Source of the DNA: DASVCS01 sp036381495
GTDB taxonomy: Bacteria > Gemmatimonadota > Gemmatimonadetes > Longimicrobiales > RSA9
DNA: 41,098 nt
NCBI GenBank assembly: GCA_036381495.1
Contig: DASVCS010000036.1
Coordinates: 1-41,098, forward strand
Direction: 5' to 3'
The notes under the pieces: model-generated
Seen by the model: the letters and a program-made list of their open reading frames with translations, nothing else
What the model was told of the DNA's origin: nothing
Databases searched by the model: none
Position numbers and translations under genes: made by a program
Part shown: positions 40,954-41,098 of the stretch, piece after piece
Position numbering within the stretch: the first letter of the stretch is position 1
How the letters are laid out: each line of letters opens with the position of its first letter

Positions 40954-40971
40954 CCCTAGCCCTAGCCCTAG
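40954..40971 (+). repeat. Three CCCTAG hexamers at the insertion-sequence edge
   Basis: CCCTAG occurs three times without gaps (40954-40959, 40960-40965, 40966-40971). On the opposite strand this reads CTAGGG, like the first unit after hemE. The last CTAG (40968-40971) abuts the end of the insertion sequence and contains the transposase stop codon. Confidence 0.65.
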
Positions 40972-41098
40972 GCTGTGTTTGCAAAGTGTCGTCTCAGGTA
41001 GAGGCGAATCATGGCGATTCTGACCATGGCCAGGTAATGGATAGCGAGCTTCTCATAGCGTGTGGCGATCCGCCGCAACTCCTTGAGCCAGCCGATGA
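40968..41098 (-). CDS. IS5-family transposase, C-terminal part, cut by window end
   Basis: The minus-strand frame encodes 42 residues and a TAG stop: the segment runs IGWLKELRRIATRYEKLA, IHYLAMVRIAMIRLYL, RRHFANTA. The WLKE-x-RRIATRYEKLA-x-x-YLAMV-x-x-A-x-IR-x-YL pattern is the end of the DDE transposase of IS5-family elements (IS427-like group), with the final catalytic Glu in WLKE. The stop codon is formed by the adjacent CCCTAG repeat. The N-terminal part is outside the window, so I cannot tell whether the element is intact. Confidence 0.85.
   Translation of the reverse strand, partial: IGWLKELRRIATRYEKLAIHYLAMVRIAMIRLYLRRHFANTA
40971..41098 (-). mobile_element. End of an IS5-family insertion sequence
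   Basis: The element's terminus begins at about 40971-40972 with GGCTGTGTTTGCAAAG, a typical end for this family, and continues past the window. The neighbouring CTAG fits the YTAR-type target site used by this group. The other end is not visible, so the target duplication cannot be confirmed. Confidence 0.7.

Noticed and set aside
40954..40971. CCCTAG units as a true telomere
   Set aside because: Only three units, followed directly by an insertion sequence; no evidence of a linear replicon end.

Overview
The window is about 41 kb of very GC-rich bacterial DNA, with almost every codon ending in G or C. It comes from a Gram-negative-type cell: there are outer-membrane export, usher-like and Wzi-type proteins plus many secreted lipoproteins. 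A TPR-bearing Ser/Thr kinase, an Ig-like/TolB lipoprotein, M14 and M28 peptidases and a plant-type asparaginase together suggest Gemmatimonadota or a close relative. This placement is inference; there is no rRNA gene to confirm it. I saw no tRNA, rRNA or CRISPR array.

Layout. 1-6.9 kb: the 3' part of a Ser/Thr kinase, a DUF819 membrane protein, a DUF4399 lipoprotein, a LOG-family nucleotide phosphoribohydrolase, a small protein resembling phage ssDNA-associated proteins, and a zinc-ribbon/TPR membrane protein. 6.9-18.2 kb (minus strand): a complete-looking Wzx/Wzy-type exopolysaccharide locus. In transcription order it encodes a Wzi-like protein, a Wza-like exporter, a Wzz/Wzc-like co-polymerase with a degenerate kinase domain, a priming sugar transferase, a flippase, a glycosyltransferase, a polymerase/ligase and two more glycosyltransferases. 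Most genes overlap or nearly touch, and a consensus-like promoter sits at the end of the Wzi gene. 18.6-24.7 kb: a secreted M14 metallopeptidase and a large Ig-like/TolB lipoprotein. 24.9-28.4 kb: NfuA, an isoaspartyl peptidase, a DoxX protein and an M28 peptidase. 28.8-30.3 kb: a low-molecular-weight phosphatase followed by a fructosamine-kinase-family protein, a probable protein-deglycation pair.

30.8-36.1 kb holds the most unusual locus: two small paralogous secreted beta-rich proteins, a periplasmic chaperone-like protein, and a 1065-residue protein joining NEW3-like domains, a predicted outer-membrane barrel, carboxypeptidase-regulatory-like domains and two C-terminal LysM domains. I read it as a non-canonical chaperone/usher-like surface-structure system. 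Similar stem-loops lie exactly at the stop codons just before it and at its end.

36.2-41.1 kb: a TolB-like lipoprotein, a MATE transporter, a decayed gene fragment that overlaps the start of hemE, hemE itself, a run of GC-rich hexamer repeats, and the C-terminal end of an IS5-family transposase cut by the window edge.
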